The translations under genes and the position numbers were made by a program. Source: Flavobacterium sp. LC2016-13 (GTDB taxonomy: Bacteria > Bacteroidota > Bacteroidia > Flavobacteriales > Flavobacteriaceae). From it: 64,000 nt of DNA. Every line of letters starts with the position of its first letter. The first letter of the stretch is position 1. The notes beneath the pieces are model-generated. The model was not told the DNA's origin. It did not search any database and worked only from the letters and a program-made list of their open reading frames with translations. The stretch is from the NCBI RefSeq assembly GCF_009707955.1, contig NZ_WMDQ01000001.1:558001-622000 (forward strand), given 5' to 3'. Shown piece after piece: positions 9,396 to 17,624 of the stretch.

Positions 9396-9839
9396 TTATT
9401 CTTTAGTAGCTTCTTTTTTTGCTTTTGGAGCTGCTGCTTTTTTTGCTTTTGGAGCTGCTTCTACTTCAGTAGCTGGAGCATCTTCTGCTACAACTGCTTT
9501 TTTAGCTGCTGCTTTTTTAGTTCCGCCTGCTGCAGTAATACCTTCAATTACAATTTGAGTAAGATATTGTCTGTGACCATTTCTCTTTTTGTATCCTTTT
9601 CTTCTTTTCTTTTTGAAAACGATAACTTTATCTCCTTTTAAGTGTTGTAACACTTTAGCTTCTACTGAAGCACCTTCTATAGCTGGGGCGCCTAAAGTTA
9701 CGTTTCCATTATCGTCTAATAAAAGAACTTTGTCAAAAGAAATTTTTGAACCTTCTTCATTAGCCAAACGGTGAACATAAACCTTTAAGTCTTTGCTTAC
9801 TTTGAATTGTTGCCCTGCTATCTCTACGATTGCATACAT
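9396..9839 (-). CDS. rplU: 50S ribosomal protein L21 with an Ala/Lys-rich tail
   Basis: Residues 1-105 are standard bL21 (MYAIVEIAGQQFKVSKD at the start; KKRRKGYKKRNGHRQ near residue 80), a large-subunit protein binding 23S rRNA. Residues about 106-147 form an extension made almost only of Ala, Lys, Glu, Pro and Val, with the unit PKAKK repeated. Such low-complexity tails are common on Bacteroidetes ribosomal proteins and are probably disordered. The promoter lies directly upstream and rpmA follows in the same operon. Confidence 0.96.
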   Translation of the reverse strand: MYAIVEIAGQQFKVSKDLKVYVHRLANEEGSKISFDKVLLLDDNGNVTLGAPAIEGASVEAKVLQHLKGDKVIVFKKKRRKGYKKRNGHRQYLTQIVIEGITAAGGTKKAAAKKAVVAEDAPATEVEAAPKAKKAAAPKAKKEATKE

Positions 9840-9869
9840 ACCAAATTGATTTATTGATTTTTAAGGTTG

Positions 9870-9899
9870 CAAATATACAATTAATAATTTACTGTGCAA
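9870..9899 (-). promoter_or_regulatory. Bacteroidetes-type promoter for rplU-rpmA
   Basis: Read on the minus strand, TTG (9899-9897), a 19-nt spacer and TATATTTG (9877-9870) match the Bacteroidetes primary-sigma consensus TTG / TAnnTTTG. The -7 element is 31 bases from the rplU ATG. Confidence 0.7.
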
Positions 9900-10042
9900 T
9901 CTCTAATTTCAAAAATATTTATTTCTGTTTAAAGTCTGTTTTTCAAGGTATTTTGCTCCTTTCTTAAAACGTTTTAGCCGTAAAAGATTGTTAAAGTATT
10001 ATCAAAACAAATACGAATCCTTAAATCGTAATTAAAAAAAGG

Positions 10043-10093
10043 TATTTTTGATGTAACTATAATCAACTCTTGACTACCTATAATATATAGGTA
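10043..10093 (+). promoter_or_regulatory. Putative -7 element and operator-like palindrome before the M16 genes
   Basis: TATTTTTG at 10043-10050 fits TAnnTTTG. A perfect inverted repeat, TACCTAT / ATAGGTA with a 5-nt spacer, lies at 10075-10093, within the probable leader and 20 bases before the ATG at 10113. It could be a protein-binding site or a small hairpin. Confidence 0.35.
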
Positions 10094-10112
10094 ACAAAAA
10101 TTATTAATCTTT

Positions 10113-11435
10113 ATGAAAAACTCAATAATGATGTTAGGTGCTGCATTAATGCTTGGCGGAGTAGCTCATGCTCAAAAAGTAGCTTTTGAAGAATACAATT
10201 TAGACAACGGAATGCATGTTATCCTGCATAACGATACTTCTGCTCCGGTTGTCATAACATCTGTAATGTACCATGTAGGCTCAAAAGACGAACGTCCGGA
10301 CCGAACGGGATTTGCTCACTTTTTTGAACATTTATTATTCGAAGGAACTCAAAATATAAAACGTGGCGAATGGATGAAAATCGTTACGGCGAATGGCGGA
10401 GTAAACAACGCTAATACATCTGATGACAGAACGTATTACTATGAAGTTTTTCCATCAAACAGCCTTGAATTAGGTTTATGGATGGAATCTGAACGATTGA
10501 TGCATCCAATTATTAATAAAATTGGAGTCGATACACAAAATGAAGTTGTAAAAGAAGAAAAAAGAACTCGTTACGACAATCAGCCTTACGGAAATATTCT
10601 TCCTGAGGTGAAGAAAAACATGTTCAAAAATCATCCTTATCGCTGGACAACAATTGGTTCAATGAAAGATTTGGATGCTGCAACTCTTGAAGAATTCCAG
10701 GCTTTTAATAAAAAATTCTATACACCAAATAATGCTGTTTTAGTTGTTGCCGGTGATTTTGAAAAAACAAAAACAAAAGAATGGATTCAGAAATATTTCG
10801 GATCAATTCCGAAAGGTGAAGTTGTAAAAAAACAAACTTTTACAGAAGAACCAATTACGCAAACTATAAAAGCGACTTATGAAGATCCGAACATTCAGAT
10901 TCCGATGATCGTTGCTTCGTACAGAACTCCATCAATGAAAACAAGAGATGCGAGAGTTTTAGATTTAATCTCTTCTTATTTAAGTGATGGAAAAAGTTCG
11001 AAATTGTACAAAAAAATAGTTGACGACAAAAAAATGGCACTTCAAATTGGCGCTGTTGGTTTTAGTCAGGAAGATTACGGAATGTACATTTTGTATGGCC
11101 TGCCAATGGGAAGTTACACCACAAATGACATCTTAAAAGAAATGGACGAGGAAATTGTAAAAATTCAAACCGACTTGATTTCTGAAAAAGATTATGAAAA
11201 ATTACAAAATAAATTCGACAATAATTTTGTCAACGCAAATGCAAGTGTTGAAGGAATTGCTGAAAATTTAGCTTCTTATTATTTACTTTATGGAGACGTA
11301 AATCTTATTAATACTGAAATTGACCTGTATCATTCTATTACAAGAGAAGAGATTAGAGAAGTTGCCAAAAAGTATTTAAACCCTAATCAGCGTTTAATTT
11401 TAGATTATATTCCTTCAAAGAAAGTTCAAAACTAA
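10113..11435 (+). CDS. M16 family zinc metallopeptidase (active-type subunit)
   Basis: This 440-residue protein has a signal peptide (cleavage near AHAQ). It has the inverted zinc motif of M16 peptidases, HFFEH around residues 67-71, and the downstream conserved glutamate region (EVVKEEKRTRYDNQPYG). It has the usual two-domain layout, with the second M16_C domain from about residue 190. It is predicted to be periplasmic and to degrade peptides. The next gene, 12 nt downstream, encodes a second M16 protein that lacks HxxEH. The pair resembles mitochondrial processing peptidase and other bacterial pairs in which one subunit is catalytic. Confidence 0.9.
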   Translation: MKNSIMMLGAALMLGGVAHAQKVAFEEYNLDNGMHVILHNDTSAPVVITSVMYHVGSKDERPDRTGFAHFFEHLLFEGTQNIKRGEWMKIVTANGGVNNANTSDDRTYYYEVFPSNSLELGLWMESERLMHPIINKIGVDTQNEVVKEEKRTRYDNQPYGNILPEVKKNMFKNHPYRWTTIGSMKDLDAATLEEFQAFNKKFYTPNNAVLVVAGDFEKTKTKEWIQKYFGSIPKGEVVKKQTFTEEPITQTIKATYEDPNIQIPMIVASYRTPSMKTRDARVLDLISSYLSDGKSSKLYKKIVDDKKMALQIGAVGFSQEDYGMYILYGLPMGSYTTNDILKEMDEEIVKIQTDLISEKDYEKLQNKFDNNFVNANASVEGIAENLASYYLLYGDVNLINTEIDLYHSITREEIREVAKKYLNPNQRLILDYIPSKKVQN

Positions 11436-11447
11436 GAATATCGAATC

Positions 11448-13496
11448 ATGAAAAAAATACACTCAGTTTTAATCCTTTTATTCCTAACTGGAATTATGCA
11501 AGCACAAGATCGTCCACAACCAAAACCAGGAAATTCGCCCGTTGTCAATATCAAAAAACCACAAACTTTTGTTTTGGCAAATGGCATGAAAGTTTTGGTA
11601 GTCGAAAATCATAAATTACCACGAGTAAGTTTTAATCTTACTTTAGACAATGCTCCTTTTACAGAAGGAAATAAAAAAGGCGTTGATGAATTAACAAGCA
11701 GTTTGATTGGAAACGGAACCAAAAAAACTCCCAAAGAGGCTTTTAATGAAGAAATTGACTTTTACGGAGCGAGCATAAACTTTACATCTCAAGGCGCTTA
11801 TGCAAGTGCACTTTCAAAATACTCGGGACGCGTTTTAGAACTTTTAGCCGAAGGTTCGTTGCAGCCTAATTTTACCGAAGTAGAATTTGAAAAGGAAAAA
11901 GCTAAATTAATCGAAGGGCTTAAAGCCGATGAAAAAAGCGTTCCTGCTATTGCTAATCGTGTGGTTGATGTTTTGACATTTGGAAAAAATCATCCATCTG
12001 GAGAATATATTTCTGAAGAAACCATAAAAAATGTAACTCTTGCTGATGTTCAGGCAAATTATGCTACTTATTTTGTTCCCGAAAATGCTTATTTAGTGAT
12101 TATTGGAGATATTAAATTTAAAGAAACAAAAGCTGCCGTAGAAAAACTTTTTGGAAATTGGAAAAAACAAACTGCTCCAAAAAATACGTATCCTGATCCG
12201 CAAAATGTTTCTAAACTTCAAATTGATTTTGTTGATGTTCCAAACGCAGTTCAATCTGAAATTTCTTTGGTAAATACAGTAAATTTAAAAATGAGCGATC
12301 CTGATTTTTTCCCTGCTGTAATTGCTAATCAAATTTTAGGAGGTGATTTTAACAGTTATCTGAATATGAATTTACGCGAACAACATGCGTGGACTTATGG
12401 CGCAAATTCTAATATTGGAAGCGGAAAATACATAACGAAATTCAAAGCTACTTCGGCTGTTAGAAATGCCGTAACCGATAGCGCCGTAACAGAATTTGTA
12501 AAAGAAATAAAACGAATCAGAACTGAAAAAGTTTCTGAAGATGTATTAAAAAACGTAAAAGCAGGTTACATTGGAAGATTTGTAATGCAAGTTGAAAAAC
12601 CGCAAGCTGTGGCACGTTATGCCTTAAACATCGAAACAGAAAAACTTCCTGCTGATTTTTACGAAAAATACATTCAAACGATAAACAATGTTTCTATTGA
12701 TGATATTTACCGCGTATCGAACAAATATTTCTTGTTGGATAATATGCGAATCGTAATCGTTGGAAAAGGTTCTGAAGTAATTGATGGTTTAGAAAAACTA
12801 CAAATTCCGATTTTCTATTTTGATAAATACGGAAATCCTGTTGACAAGCCTGTTTCTAAAAAAGAAACTCCGGCAGGAGTTACTGCAAAAAGTGTTTTTG
12901 AAAACTATCTTAAAGCAATTGGTGGCGAAAAAGCAGTTTCGACTGTAAAAACGTTGGCTATGAACGGATCTACAACAATTCCGCAAGCTCCTACTCCATT
13001 AACTTTTGTTTCAAAATTAGATTCAAAAGGAAAAATGATGGTTTCACTTTCTATGGGAAGTATGGCTTTAATGAAACAAGTTGTAAACGACAAAGGTGCT
13101 TATGTTGAACAACAAGGTCAACGTAAAAACTTAGAAGGTGAAGCTTTAGCCGAAATGAAAGCAAACGCAGCTCCTTTTGAAGAATTACAATTAAGCAAAA
13201 GAACTGATTTAAAAGTTGAAGGAATTGAATCAATAAATGGCAACGACGCGTATTCTATAAAAGATGGCAAAACTATTTATTATTACGATGTAAAATCGGG
13301 TCTAAAAGTTGCCGAAACTAAAATAAAGGAACAAAGCGGACAATCGACTACGCAAACTACTTATTTTAATGATTATAAAGAGGTAAAAGGCGTAAAAGTC
13401 CCTTTTAATCTTATACAAAATGCAGGTTTTGAATTAGATATTAAAATGTCTGACATAAAAATTAATGAAGGAGTTACTGAGAAGGATTTTCTTTAA
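11448..13496 (+). CDS. M16 family protein without the catalytic motif, plus extra C-terminal domain
   Basis: The 682-residue product has a signal peptide (IMQAQ) and an M16 fold over residues about 35-450. Where the zinc motif HxxEH should stand, the sequence reads KKGVDELTSSL, so zinc cannot be bound in the normal way. Residues about 470-682 form an added beta-rich domain of the type seen in periplasmic lipoprotein-carrier-like proteins (AIGGEKAVSTVKTLAMNGS at its start). It is encoded 12 nt after the active M16 gene. Most likely it is the non-catalytic partner that binds substrate or shapes the chamber. The missing motif is seen directly; the partnership is inferred. Confidence 0.85.
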   Translation: MKKIHSVLILLFLTGIMQAQDRPQPKPGNSPVVNIKKPQTFVLANGMKVLVVENHKLPRVSFNLTLDNAPFTEGNKKGVDELTSSLIGNGTKKTPKEAFNEEIDFYGASINFTSQGAYASALSKYSGRVLELLAEGSLQPNFTEVEFEKEKAKLIEGLKADEKSVPAIANRVVDVLTFGKNHPSGEYISEETIKNVTLADVQANYATYFVPENAYLVIIGDIKFKETKAAVEKLFGNWKKQTAPKNTYPDPQNVSKLQIDFVDVPNAVQSEISLVNTVNLKMSDPDFFPAVIANQILGGDFNSYLNMNLREQHAWTYGANSNIGSGKYITKFKATSAVRNAVTDSAVTEFVKEIKRIRTEKVSEDVLKNVKAGYIGRFVMQVEKPQAVARYALNIETEKLPADFYEKYIQTINNVSIDDIYRVSNKYFLLDNMRIVIVGKGSEVIDGLEKLQIPIFYFDKYGNPVDKPVSKKETPAGVTAKSVFENYLKAIGGEKAVSTVKTLAMNGSTTIPQAPTPLTFVSKLDSKGKMMVSLSMGSMALMKQVVNDKGAYVEQQGQRKNLEGEALAEMKANAAPFEELQLSKRTDLKVEGIESINGNDAYSIKDGKTIYYYDVKSGLKVAETKIKEQSGQSTTQTTYFNDYKEVKGVKVPFNLIQNAGFELDIKMSDIKINEGVTEKDFL

Positions 13497-13504
13497 AAGA
13501 GGTT

Positions 13505-13583
13505 CAAAGGCTTGGAGGCTCAGAGGTGCAAAGGTTTTTTTAAGGTTCTGAGGTTCTAAGTTGCTTAGATACTAAGGTTTTTT
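13505..13583. repeat. Two phased 8-nt micro-arrays with T-runs
   Basis: At 13505-13536 there are four 8-mers (CAAAGGCT, TGGAGGCT, CAGAGGTG, CAAAGGTT) followed by T residues. At 13540-13579 there are five 8-mers (TTAAGGTT, CTGAGGTT, CTAAGTTG, CTTAGATA, CTAAGGTT) followed by T residues. The second belongs to the family also seen at 51966, 53850, 54352 and 54575. Confidence 0.75.
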
Positions 13584-13611
13584 GTTTGCACATTGGTTTT
13601 CTGGCGTAATC

Positions 13612-13665
13612 TGTGTCATTTCGAGGAACGAGAAATCACATCCAGAGAGCAACAAACCGTAATCC
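13612..13665. repeat. Left half of a 90-nt-type palindromic element
   Basis: An arm (13612-13641, TGTGTCATTTCGAGGAACG...) is followed by the typical centre start CCAGAGAGCAAC, but no complementary arm follows. The perfect complement of this arm lies 608 bases away at 14249-14277. Confidence 0.8.
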
Positions 13666-13691
13666 TTTACAATAAAAATACAATATCTGTA

Positions 13692-13733
13692 AAAACAAGA
13701 AAGGCTGTCGTAATCGACAGCCTTTCTTGTTTT
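13692..13733. terminator. Bidirectional terminator downstream of the 77-residue gene
   Basis: A 19-bp near-perfect stem (13692-13710 / 13715-13733) with loop TAAT has an A-run before and a T-run after it. It ends just before the stop codon of the minus-strand gene at 13736. Confidence 0.85.
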
Positions 13734-13735
13734 AA

Positions 13736-13969
13736 TCATTCAACATCCAAATAAGGATTCAGAATTTCTGCTAATTCATTCAGCCAATAAAAACCATCCT
13801 GAAGACTTATTTTTTCGATTTCCATGGTTTCACATTCCCGCATTATACTTAAAGCAAGTATGTAATTTACTTTTCGAATTGTTTTTGCCAGAAGTTTTGG
13901 ATCAATTGAATTATTGAAAAAATCATTTAACTTCAATTCTGTTTCTTTTGAAAGATTGTTTGTACTCAT
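13736..13969 (-). CDS. Small hypothetical protein (77 residues)
   Basis: I do not recognise this protein. It is 77 residues long, acidic, cytoplasmic and predicted to be almost entirely helical, with no cysteines beyond one in RECETME. Support for it being real comes from normal amino-acid composition, a strong terminator right after the stop and an isolated position. It lies between a left and a right palindrome arm (13612-13641 and 14249-14277) that complement each other perfectly. It could therefore be cargo of, or an insertion into, that repeat element. Moderate confidence as a gene, no function proposed. Confidence 0.55.
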   Translation of the reverse strand: MSTNNLSKETELKLNDFFNNSIDPKLLAKTIRKVNYILALSIMRECETMEIEKISLQDGFYWLNELAEILNPYLDVE

Positions 13970-13975
13970 AATTTG

Positions 13976-14108
13976 GAACAGTTAGGAAAATATGAAGCCC
14001 GCACATTTTAGGTGTCCTACGCTGTTCAGCGTTACGGTTGTTTCCAATACCGCCACCATATTGCACGGGCAAAAGTTTATTTCGAAAATCATAATTGAAC
14101 AGTTAGGA
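13976..14108. repeat. 12-bp direct repeats flanking a 109-bp insert-like segment
   Basis: GAACAGTTAGGA occurs at 13976-13987 and 14097-14108. The intervening segment is richer in GC than its surroundings and has imperfectly complementary ends (GCCCGCAC at 13997, GCACGGGC at 14063). Confidence 0.5.
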
Positions 14109-14221
14109 TCACGAAGATACCTAAAAAGAACGAAAATAACTACAAATAATATTTTCAAACACAGTTTGCCATTTCGAGAAACCAAACTCAAGTTATGTCA
14201 AACAGACGAAGTAAATACATA

Positions 14222-14277
14222 ACGGATTTACGGTTCGTTGATCTCTGGATGTGATTTCTCGTTCCTCGAAATGACAC
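14222..14277. repeat. Right half of a 90-nt-type palindromic element
   Basis: The centre (14222-14248, ending GATCTCTGG) plus arm 14249-14277 matches the palindromic family in inverted orientation. The expected left arm just before 14222 is present only as a badly decayed sequence. Confidence 0.7.
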
Positions 14278-14325
14278 GCTCTGCGAGTTTAGCTTTGTCA
14301 GGCTGAGCTAAACCTTAATAACTAT

Positions 14326-15192
14326 TTATTTCTTAGCCGATAAATAAACTCCAATCAAAATAACAAATGCTCCAAAAAACTGAACTGGTGTAAGCATTTC
14401 ATTATCTAATAATCCCCAGAAAAAGGCCACTATCGGAATTAAATACGTTACCGACGTTGCGAATACAGGCGAAGACATTTGTATCAATTTAAAAAATAAA
14501 ACATTCGCAATTCCGGTTCCTAAGACACCTAAAATCATTACAAACAAAACCGAATGTTGTGTTGCTTCTAAATTTATTCGTTGTGTAAAATCTGTTGTAC
14601 TTAAAATGATTAGCGCAGGAATAAGCAAAACAGTAAAGTTTCCTGTTGTAATACTTAACGAATTTAAATCAGACAAATATTTCTTGATTAAATTTACATT
14701 TATTGCATAACAAATAGTTGCAATAACTACCAAAATAACATAATAATAATTTTGTCCCGGATGATTTGACGCGCCGCTAAAAACCAATAACAAACAACCA
14801 ATCAATCCGATAAAAACTCCTAAAACCTGTCTTTTCTGAAACTGGATTCCAAAAATAAGTATTCCTAAAACCAATGTATTTAATGGCGTAAGTGAATTTA
14901 AAATCGCCACAATAGAACTATCAACCTGAGTTTCGGCAATAGCGAAAAAGAAAGCGGGAATAAAGGTTCCGAAAATCGAAGTTAAAGCAACAAATTTCCA
15001 TTGGCGGCGCGAAATTTTCTTTAAGCTTGAAAACCCTACAATGAGTAAAAACAAGGCTGCAAAAATAATTCGGAGCGAACCAACCTGAATAGCTGTTAAA
15101 CCAACTAATCCTCTTTTAATTAAAATAAAAGAACTTCCCCAAATCAGCGAAAGTAAAAATAAATAAAACCACTTCAATTGTTTTGCATCCAT
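14326..15192 (-). CDS. EamA/DMT family permease
   Basis: This 288-residue protein has ten hydrophobic segments arranged as two EamA repeats (about residues 5-140 and 150-286). The family signature WGSSFILIKRGL is near residue 19. DMT transporters of this type sit in the inner membrane and usually export amino acids or other metabolites with protons. It is a single gene, divergent from the heavy-metal-domain lipoprotein, with no partner enzyme nearby to hint at a substrate. Family firm, substrate unknown. Confidence 0.88.
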   Translation of the reverse strand: MDAKQLKWFYLFLLSLIWGSSFILIKRGLVGLTAIQVGSLRIIFAALFLLIVGFSSLKKISRRQWKFVALTSIFGTFIPAFFFAIAETQVDSSIVAILNSLTPLNTLVLGILIFGIQFQKRQVLGVFIGLIGCLLLVFSGASNHPGQNYYYVILVVIATICYAINVNLIKKYLSDLNSLSITTGNFTVLLIPALIILSTTDFTQRINLEATQHSVLFVMILGVLGTGIANVLFFKLIQMSSPVFATSVTYLIPIVAFFWGLLDNEMLTPVQFFGAFVILIGVYLSAKK

Positions 15193-15251
15193 AGAGAGTA
15201 TTTTAACTGCAAATTTGTAATAATTTTACGAACTATCCTTTCGTTTTTTAT

Positions 15252-15259
15252 TAATTTTG
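15252..15259 (+). promoter_or_regulatory. Putative -7 element for the HMA lipoprotein gene
   Basis: TAATTTTG fits TAnnTTTG, 37 bases before the ATG at 15297. No good -33 TTG is seen. Confidence 0.4.
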
Positions 15260-15296
15260 CGAACAACATCATGAACAATCTTAAAACACAGATATA

Positions 15297-15674
15297 ATGA
15301 AATTTACAAAAATCATAGCTTCGTTAGCAATAGCAGGTTTAGTATTCGTAAGCTGCAAGAAAAACACTGTTGAAACTTTGGCTCCGGCAACTGCCGAAGC
15401 AAGTATTCCGAAAGAACACAAACCAATTGCTCCTGAAAATGTACAAACTGCAAGTTTTACAATCGAAGGAATGACTTGTGCTGTTGGTTGCGCAAAAACG
15501 ATCGAACAAGAATTATCTGATCTTGAAGGTGTAGAAAAAGCTGCTGTTGATTTTGACAAAAAAACGGCTACTGTAACATTTGACAAAACGATTCAAAATC
15601 CTGAAAAATTGACTAAAGTTGTTCAGGAAACGGGAGACGGAAAAACATATAAAGTTTCGAATATGAAATCGTAA
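15297..15674 (+). CDS. Heavy-metal-associated (HMA) domain lipoprotein
   Basis: The 125-residue product has a lipoprotein signal: a hydrophobic stretch and the lipobox VSC at Cys20, followed by lysines. Residues about 50-125 form one ferredoxin-like HMA domain (ASFTIEGMTCAVGCAKTIEQ). Its metal loop is C-x3-C (CAVGC) rather than the usual CxxC of Atx1/CopZ, a version I know from other Bacteroidetes. It is likely a periplasmic copper or other soft-metal binding protein. It stands alone, with a strong bidirectional terminator shared with gldD. Metal identity is not determined. Confidence 0.85.
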   Translation: MKFTKIIASLAIAGLVFVSCKKNTVETLAPATAEASIPKEHKPIAPENVQTASFTIEGMTCAVGCAKTIEQELSDLEGVEKAAVDFDKKTATVTFDKTIQNPEKLTKVVQETGDGKTYKVSNMKS

Positions 15675-15685
15675 TCGAAACCATT

Positions 15686-15733
15686 AAACATAAAAAAAGC
15701 GTTCATTTAATTTTGAACGCTTTTTTTATGTTT
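15686..15733. terminator. Bidirectional terminator between HMA gene and gldD
   Basis: A stem of about 19 bp (15686-15704 / 15714-15733), A-rich on the left and T-rich on the right, lies between two convergent genes and can serve both. Confidence 0.9.
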
Positions 15734-15743
15734 AATATTCTAA

Positions 15744-16304
15744 TTATTTCCACTTCAACGTTTCCATAATTCGCTGCATATCATTTTTGATATAACTTGC
15801 AGCCGGCATAATCGAATCAAAATTAGGTTTAGCATAAAAATAAACTGATCCTGTTATGAAATGTTTTGTACTATCAGTTACATAAAATTGAGAGTTTGTA
15901 GCGGCGTTTCCATCAACTTGGTAAAACATTCCGTAAACCTTTTTTTGAGGGTTTAAATAAGGTTGTTCTAATATATCATCTGCTTTTATAACATGCTCGT
16001 AAGTTAATTTTTGAGCATCTTTAAGTAGTTTTTCGATATCACCGTTTACGGGTTTATATGTCAGGTAAATGGTTGCTTTCATTTTTGGATAAGTAATCGC
16101 AAATCCGCAATCTTTTTCGCCTTTAATAGTCGCGGTTTCATTCATTTCAAAAGTAAACGGACAATTGTTTTCGAAATTTGCATATTTTGCTTCAGGATAA
16201 TCTAAACGCAAAAAACTTGTTGGTTTAGGCAACACATCATCTTTACAACTTACAACAGTTAAGGTTAATAAAATTGTTGCTACTGAAATTATTCTTTTAA
16301 GCAT
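15744..16304 (-). CDS. gldD: Gliding motility lipoprotein GldD
   Basis: The 186-residue protein has a lipoprotein signal with lipobox VVSC at Cys20. The following sequence (PKPTSFLRLDYPEAKY, then CPFTFEMN and CGFAITYPKMKATIYLTY) is characteristic of GldD. GldD is required for gliding on surfaces and for the linked type IX secretion system in Flavobacterium johnsoniae. It lies one base after gldE, so the two are translationally close. The order mutY-ssb-gldE-gldD seen here is the conserved Bacteroidetes arrangement. Assignment firm; its molecular function in the gliding motor is not settled. Confidence 0.92.
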   Translation of the reverse strand: MLKRIISVATILLTLTVVSCKDDVLPKPTSFLRLDYPEAKYANFENNCPFTFEMNETATIKGEKDCGFAITYPKMKATIYLTYKPVNGDIEKLLKDAQKLTYEHVIKADDILEQPYLNPQKKVYGMFYQVDGNAATNSQFYVTDSTKHFITGSVYFYAKPNFDSIMPAASYIKNDMQRIMETLKWK

Positions 16305-16305
16305 T

Positions 16306-17601
16306 TTATTCTAATGTTACTTTTATTTGTTTTACGCGCTTTTTATCGACTGTTTCTATAGTGAATACACAGTTTTCAAACGCTATTTTTTGATCTTTTT
16401 TAGGGAAATTACCCAGAATCTCTAAAATAAAACCTGCCAATGTTTCGGCTTCTCCTTTATGAGATTCAAATATATCTTCATTTACATCTACAATTCTGTA
16501 GAAATCCTTTAAATTAATTTTCCCTTCAAACAAAAAGTTTTTTTCGTCTATTTGAGAATAATTCAAATTTTCGTCATCGAACTCATCACTAATATCACCC
16601 ACGATTTCTTCAATAACATCTTCTAAAGAAACCAAACCTGATGTTCCGCCATATTCATCAACTACAATCGCTAAATGGCTTTTAAGACTCTGAAAATCCT
16701 TCAGTAAATTGTCTAATTTTTTATTCTCCGGAACAAAAAACGGTTCTCTTAGTAAAGATGTCCAGTCGAATTCTTTTTTATCAATATGCGGCAATAAATC
16801 CTTAACAAACAAAACGCCTTCTATCTGGTCTATATTATCACGATAAACGGGAATTCTTGAAAATCCTTTGTCGATTATTTTAGGATAAATCCCGGCAAAT
16901 GATTCTGATATTTCTAAAGCAAAAATATCAATCCTCGGACTCATAACTTGCTTTGTATCTGTGTTTCCAAAAGAAACAATTCCTTCTAATATTTTTTGTT
17001 CTTCGCTCGATGTTCCTTCAGAATCTGTAAGTTCCAGCGCTTGCGAAAGTTGATTTATTGAAAAATTGTTTTTTTGCTTGCCCAATTTATTATGCAAATA
17101 TAGCGTAACACTGCGCATAGGCAAACTTATTGGCGATAGTAATTGATCTAAAAATGCTATTGGATATGCCACCCATTTTGCAAATTTCGTATTGTTTCTA
17201 CTCGCGTAAACTTTAGGCAAAACTTCTCCAAATAATAAAATCAGAAATGTTACCAGCGTAACTTCTAATATAAATTTGAATGCTGGAGAACTTACACCTG
17301 CAAAAATATTTCGTCCTATAAAAGAGAACAATATGACCACGCCAATGTTTAAAAAATTATTGGCTACTAATAAGGTAGCTAAGAGTTTTTTGGGTTTATC
17401 TAAAAGATTGGAAATAATTTTTCCTTTTGAATGATTTTCTTGTAATGTATCGTCGATATCTTTTTGTGATAAGGAAAAAAGTGCAACTTCGGCACCTGAA
17501 ACTATTGCCGATAAGAAAAGTAAAATAAATATTCCGACAAAACCAACAATTAAATTGGTGTCTAAATTATAAGATAAAAATAAACTGGGCTCCGGGTCCA
17601 A
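16306..17601 (-). CDS. gldE: Gliding motility-associated protein GldE (CorC/HlyC family)
   Basis: The 431-residue protein has an N-terminal DUF21/CNNM membrane domain (about residues 15-200, with SAIVSGAEVALFSL). A CBS pair follows (about 215-340, with VMSPRIDIFAL and SHLAIVVDEYGGTSGLVSLEDV). A CorC_HlyC domain closes it (about 350-430). Relatives are linked to Mg2+/Co2+ export. In F. johnsoniae, extra GldE compensates for loss of GldD function, and the two genes are adjacent there as here (1 nt gap). It acts in the inner membrane. The name rests on family plus the neighbouring gldD. Confidence 0.9.
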   Translation of the reverse strand: MDPEPSLFLSYNLDTNLIVGFVGIFILLFLSAIVSGAEVALFSLSQKDIDDTLQENHSKGKIISNLLDKPKKLLATLLVANNFLNIGVVILFSFIGRNIFAGVSSPAFKFILEVTLVTFLILLFGEVLPKVYASRNNTKFAKWVAYPIAFLDQLLSPISLPMRSVTLYLHNKLGKQKNNFSINQLSQALELTDSEGTSSEEQKILEGIVSFGNTDTKQVMSPRIDIFALEISESFAGIYPKIIDKGFSRIPVYRDNIDQIEGVLFVKDLLPHIDKKEFDWTSLLREPFFVPENKKLDNLLKDFQSLKSHLAIVVDEYGGTSGLVSLEDVIEEIVGDISDEFDDENLNYSQIDEKNFLFEGKINLKDFYRIVDVNEDIFESHKGEAETLAGFILEILGNFPKKDQKIAFENCVFTIETVDKKRVKQIKVTLE

Positions 17602-17624
17602 ATCAAAAAAGATTAGTTAAACAA

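Larger units (their letters stand above)
13970..14325. other. 356-base stretch without a credible gene
   Basis: The stretch holds a 12-bp direct repeat 121 bases apart (13976 and 14097), a GC-richer core between the copies with GCCCG / CGGGC ends, the right arm of a palindromic element and a small inverted repeat GTTTAGCT / AGCTAAAC near 14286-14312. Overlapping open frames on both strands are short and have unlikely composition, so I call none of them. Confidence 0.6.

Noticed and set aside
9370..9641. Two plus-strand open frames opposite rplU
   Set aside because: They are antisense to the Ala/Lys-rich tail of L21, which gives Phe/Cys/Ala-rich nonsense; rplU is certain.
13982..14222. Overlapping 70-76 codon frames on both strands
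   Set aside because: They overlap each other, span repeat sequence and have unlikely composition; no start context or terminator supports them.
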